Source: Bin5 sp965221345 (GTDB taxonomy: Bacteria; Chloroflexota; Anaerolineae; Caldilineales; Caldilineaceae). Taken from it: a stretch of 64,000 bases of DNA. Positions 61,859 to 64,000 of this stretch are shown here, in pieces; position 1 is the first letter of the stretch, and the number at the start of each line of letters is the position of its first letter. The notes beneath the pieces are model-generated. The model was not told where the DNA came from and did not search any database. It saw nothing but the letters and a program-made list of their open reading frames with translations. Made by a program: the position numbers and the translations under genes. The DNA is taken from contig CBDCSD010000001.1 in assembly GCA_965221345.1 (NCBI GenBank), positions 1,426,001 to 1,490,000 on the forward strand, in the 5' to 3' direction.

Positions 61859-63346
61859 CTAGAACTTCCGGCTCCATTCCTGCGGCCAGCGTTCCACCAC
61901 AACCTTTGTCTGTGTATAGAACTCAATCCCGTGCCGGCTCTGCGCGTGGAGATCGCCGAAGAAACTCTCGTTCCAGCCGCTGAATGGAAAGAAGGCCATC
62001 GGTGCGGCCACGCCGATGTTTATACCAATATTGCCGGAGTCGACCTCGTGGCGGAACTGGCGCGCCACCGCGCCGCTGCTCGTGAAGAGGCAGGCCATAT
62101 TGCCGTATGCGCTGACGCTGCGGTCGTTTATCAGCGCAATCGCGTCCTCAATCGTATCTGCGTGCATCAGGCTGAGAACCGGGCCGAAAATCTCCGTGCG
62201 GGCAATCTGGCTGGTTGGCTCTACTGCATCCAGAACTGTCGGGAAGACCCAATAGCCGTCATCATAACCGGCCACACTCTTCTGGCGGCCATCCACCAGA
62301 ACGCGCGCGCCCTCTTGCGCGCCGGCCTCGATCAGGCCCTCAATGCGTTGCTTGCTCTCGCGGGTGATGACCGGACCCATTTCAGTCGCTTCATCCAAGC
62401 CGTAACCGACTTTGCGGCTGGCGGCCAGATCAGCGATTCCCTCTGTGAAAGGGTCTTTGGCCTCGCCCACGGTCACTGCGACCGAGACCGCCAGGCAGCG
62501 CTGGCCCGCGCAGCCAAAGGCGGAATCGCCCATCATCTGGGTAGTGGACTCGATATTTGCGTCCGGCATGATGACGACCGGGTTTTTGGCGCCGCCCTGG
62601 CATTGGGCGCGCTTGCCGTTGGCGGTGGCGCGGCTGTAGATATATTTCGCCACCGCGGTCGAGCCGACGAAGCTGATGGCGCGAATATCAGGGTGATCGA
62701 GGATAGCGTTGACCGTTTCGGCCCCGCCGTTGACCAGCTGCACCACGCCTGGCGGAAAGCCCGCCTCTTCGATCAGCGCAAACAGCTTCTGCGTAGTCAT
62801 CGGCACCTTTTCGCTGGGCTTCAGGATGAAACAGTTGCCGGTGGCGACGGCATAGGGCAGAAACCAGAGGGGGATCATGCCGGGAAAGTTGAAGGGCGTA
62901 ATTGCGGCCACTACGCCCAACGGCTGGCGGAACATGTGCTCGTCGATGCCGCGCGCGATGTCCTCGTTGTTCCAGCCCTGCATCAGCGAAGGCGTGCCAC
63001 AGGCGACCTCGACGTTCTCTATGCCGCGCCGTATCTCGCCCACACTCTCGGCAAAGGTCTTGCCGCACTCTTCGGTGAGAATGCGCCCCATGTCGTCCAG
63101 ATGCTCTTCCAGCAGCATCTTCAGTTGGAAAAGCGGCTGGATACGATCCACCACCGGCGTTTCCCGCCACTCCGCATAGGCCTCCAGCCCGGCGCCTACG
63201 GCATCATCCACTTCTGCAGCCGGCGACAGGCCCACTGTCGCAATCGCGGCGCCGGTGGCCGGGTTAAGTACATCGAGCGCGTCCCCTGCCCTACTCCTCT
63301 GCCACTGGCCATTAACGAAATTGAGTAGTTCCTGTTTCTGTGTCAT
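61859..63346 (-). CDS. mmsA: CoA-acylating methylmalonate-semialdehyde dehydrogenase
   Basis: A 495-residue aldehyde dehydrogenase that oxidises (methyl)malonate semialdehyde to propionyl- or acetyl-CoA; it is the last step of inositol (as IolA) and valine breakdown. QPLGVVAAITPFNFPGMIPL, LKPSEKVPMTTQKL, SFVGSTAVAKYIYSRA and FGCAGQRCLAVS with the catalytic Cys are typical, and the C-terminus GWNESFFGDLHAQSRHGI is diagnostic for MmsA. AGGAAGG precedes the ATG at 63,346. Company with iolG supports an inositol pathway. Confidence 0.93.
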   Translation of the reverse strand: MTQKQELLNFVNGQWQRSRAGDALDVLNPATGAAIATVGLSPAAEVDDAVGAGLEAYAEWRETPVVDRIQPLFQLKMLLEEHLDDMGRILTEECGKTFAESVGEIRRGIENVEVACGTPSLMQGWNNEDIARGIDEHMFRQPLGVVAAITPFNFPGMIPLWFLPYAVATGNCFILKPSEKVPMTTQKLFALIEEAGFPPGVVQLVNGGAETVNAILDHPDIRAISFVGSTAVAKYIYSRATANGKRAQCQGGAKNPVVIMPDANIESTTQMMGDSAFGCAGQRCLAVSVAVTVGEAKDPFTEGIADLAASRKVGYGLDEATEMGPVITRESKQRIEGLIEAGAQEGARVLVDGRQKSVAGYDDGYWVFPTVLDAVEPTSQIARTEIFGPVLSLMHADTIEDAIALINDRSVSAYGNMACLFTSSGAVARQFRHEVDSGNIGINIGVAAPMAFFPFSGWNESFFGDLHAQSRHGIEFYTQTKVVVERWPQEWSRKF

Positions 63347-63360
63347 ATTTCCTTCCTCGT

Positions 63361-63441
63361 TTAGGAGAAAACCTCTTTCAGCGCCTGGCCAATAGTCAGT
63401 TTCCCCACGCCGGGCAGCCCTGTCAAAACGACTAAATCCAT
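63361..63441 (-). pseudogene. 26-codon P-loop stub, probable gene remnant
   Basis: The minus-strand frame reads MDLVVLTGLPGVGKLTIGQA and stops after LKEVFS. GLPGVGKLT is an almost perfect Walker A loop of an AAA or small kinase, but the protein ends right after the first helix. It lies between the 46-codon ORF and mmsA and is most simply read as a truncated kinase gene. Confidence 0.35.
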
Positions 63442-63473
63442 CTGTAAGTTTCCGCCGTGGGCTGTTTACGCCT

Positions 63474-63614
63474 CTACAAATAGTACCGTTCCTGCGTGCG
63501 CTTCTCTTCCCACTCCTCACGCGCCGCATTGACCGAATCCAGTTCACTCACCTCAGCAACCGGCACGCCCACCTGCTGAAGCAAGGCACGCCTAGGCTGC
63601 GGTCGATGGGCCAT
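63474..63614 (-). CDS. 46-codon ORF overlapping the end of the Uma2 gene
   Basis: The ATG at 63,612-63,614 lies within the last codons of the Uma2 gene in another frame. The product starts MAHRPQPRRALLQQVGVPV and ends REEWEEKRTQERYYL, acidic and basic with helical character. No ribosome site is visible, so translation would depend on coupling. I do not recognise the family. Confidence 0.35.
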   Translation of the reverse strand: MAHRPQPRRALLQQVGVPVAEVSELDSVNAAREEWEEKRTQERYYL

Positions 63615-64000
63615 TCATGATGAAAATGTCTGCGAGTGCCACCTTAACGTCCAGCGTCGGGTCGACTACTTCGCCTTCAATATAAACCTGGGGCTTCATG
63701 TCCGACGTGAAGACAGCTACCTGCTTCAAGGGCGGCTGCACCAGCCATACTGATTGTACTCCGAACCGGAAGTATGTCTCTATCTTGGGAACGATATCTT
63801 CAACGCTTTGAGAAGACGACATGATCTCGACTACGGTTATCGGTGGGTCCGCCGCGCGTGTTTCGTCATGCAGCCAGTCCGGTTGTCGAAAATTACACAC
63901 TGAGATATCGGGCGTGGTCGAAGGCTCCGTAGCAAGCGTTAGTTCCCCTCCGACGATAAATCTATCTCCGCAGGCTGCACGTAAGGCATGCTGCAACTGC
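63592..64000 (-). CDS. Uma2 family protein, 5' end beyond the window
   Basis: The frame is open to the window edge, so the gene is cut. The visible 135 residues contain GELTLATEPSTTPDISV (PD), TVVEIMSSSQSVEDIV and KIETYFRFGVQSVWLVQP, the Uma2 PD-(D/E)xK core. It is clearly divergent from the four-copy array at 28-30 kb (for example SSSQSVEDIV in place of SPATAERDR), so it is an independent lineage and not a recent copy. Confidence 0.8.
   Translation of the reverse strand, partial: QLQHALRAACGDRFIVGGELTLATEPSTTPDISVCNFRQPDWLHDETRAADPPITVVEIMSSSQSVEDIVPKIETYFRFGVQSVWLVQPPLKQVAVFTSDMKPQVYIEGEVVDPTLDVKVALADIFIMNGPSTAA

Noticed and set aside
61931..63328. plus-strand ORF of 465 codons opposite mmsA
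   Set aside because: It is fully antisense to a gene with unambiguous catalytic motifs; composition is typical of the complement of GC-rich coding sequence.

Overview
The window reads as chromosomal DNA of a GC-rich bacterium, most likely a Chloroflexota member of the Caldilinea type. This is inferred from a secreted protein ending in a YLPVVL tail, a DHH-CBS-type tRNA nucleotidyltransferase, tandem Uma2 genes and abundant Gfo/Idh/MocA and enolase-superfamily enzymes; no rRNA is present to confirm it. Genes are dense, mostly in short same-strand runs, and no insertion sequence, prophage or CRISPR array is visible.

Layout. 1-5 kb: the 3' part of a bacterial alpha-2-macroglobulin, a pRiA4b-ORF3-like zinc protein and an AbiEii-type nucleotidyltransferase. 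5-14.5 kb (minus strand): coaBC, a galactonate-dehydratase-like enzyme, a DHH-CBS-tRNA nucleotidyltransferase, an 8-oxoguanine-deaminase-like amidohydrolase, a family annotated elsewhere as quinate dehydrogenase, and an alpha-oxoamine synthase. 14.7-18 kb (plus): a YheT-type hydrolase, then rfbD and a family 2 glycosyltransferase. 18-22 kb (minus): two GNAT genes joined by an ATGA overlap, two small membrane proteins, and mnmA.

22-31.5 kb is the accessory island. An FmdE gene with a structured leader is followed by an orphan HigA antitoxin, an AlbA_2/RecG-like ATP-binding protein, a single-chain type IIG/ISP restriction-modification enzyme with an AT-rich core, and four tandem Uma2 genes arranged A-B-A-B with identical 13-nt junctions. 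Facing them is an AT-rich gene whose C-terminal domain is a nucleoside-deoxyribosyltransferase/TIR-like effector. This looks like a defence locus.

31.8-34 kb: groS-groL with a perfect CIRCE, a promoter and a terminator. 34-41.6 kb (minus): a STAND ATPase with TPRs, a small Rossmann protein, a DASS transporter, a TPR membrane protein, a DUF3592-like membrane protein and a cysteine desulfurase. 41.8-48 kb: eno, tRNA-Leu(GAG) with promoter and terminator, an acyl-CoA ligase, a CoA-binding protein and proS. 48-55 kb: a 23-codon ORF with a strong ribosome site and terminator, a double GNAT, punA, an FAD amine oxidase, an HpcH aldolase, an MFS transporter and a DUF6504 gene. 55-63.5 kb (minus): a large secreted glycosidase-like protein, then iolG, two further MocA dehydrogenases and mmsA, which suggests inositol or related sugar catabolism. 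The window ends in a fifth Uma2 gene cut by the edge.
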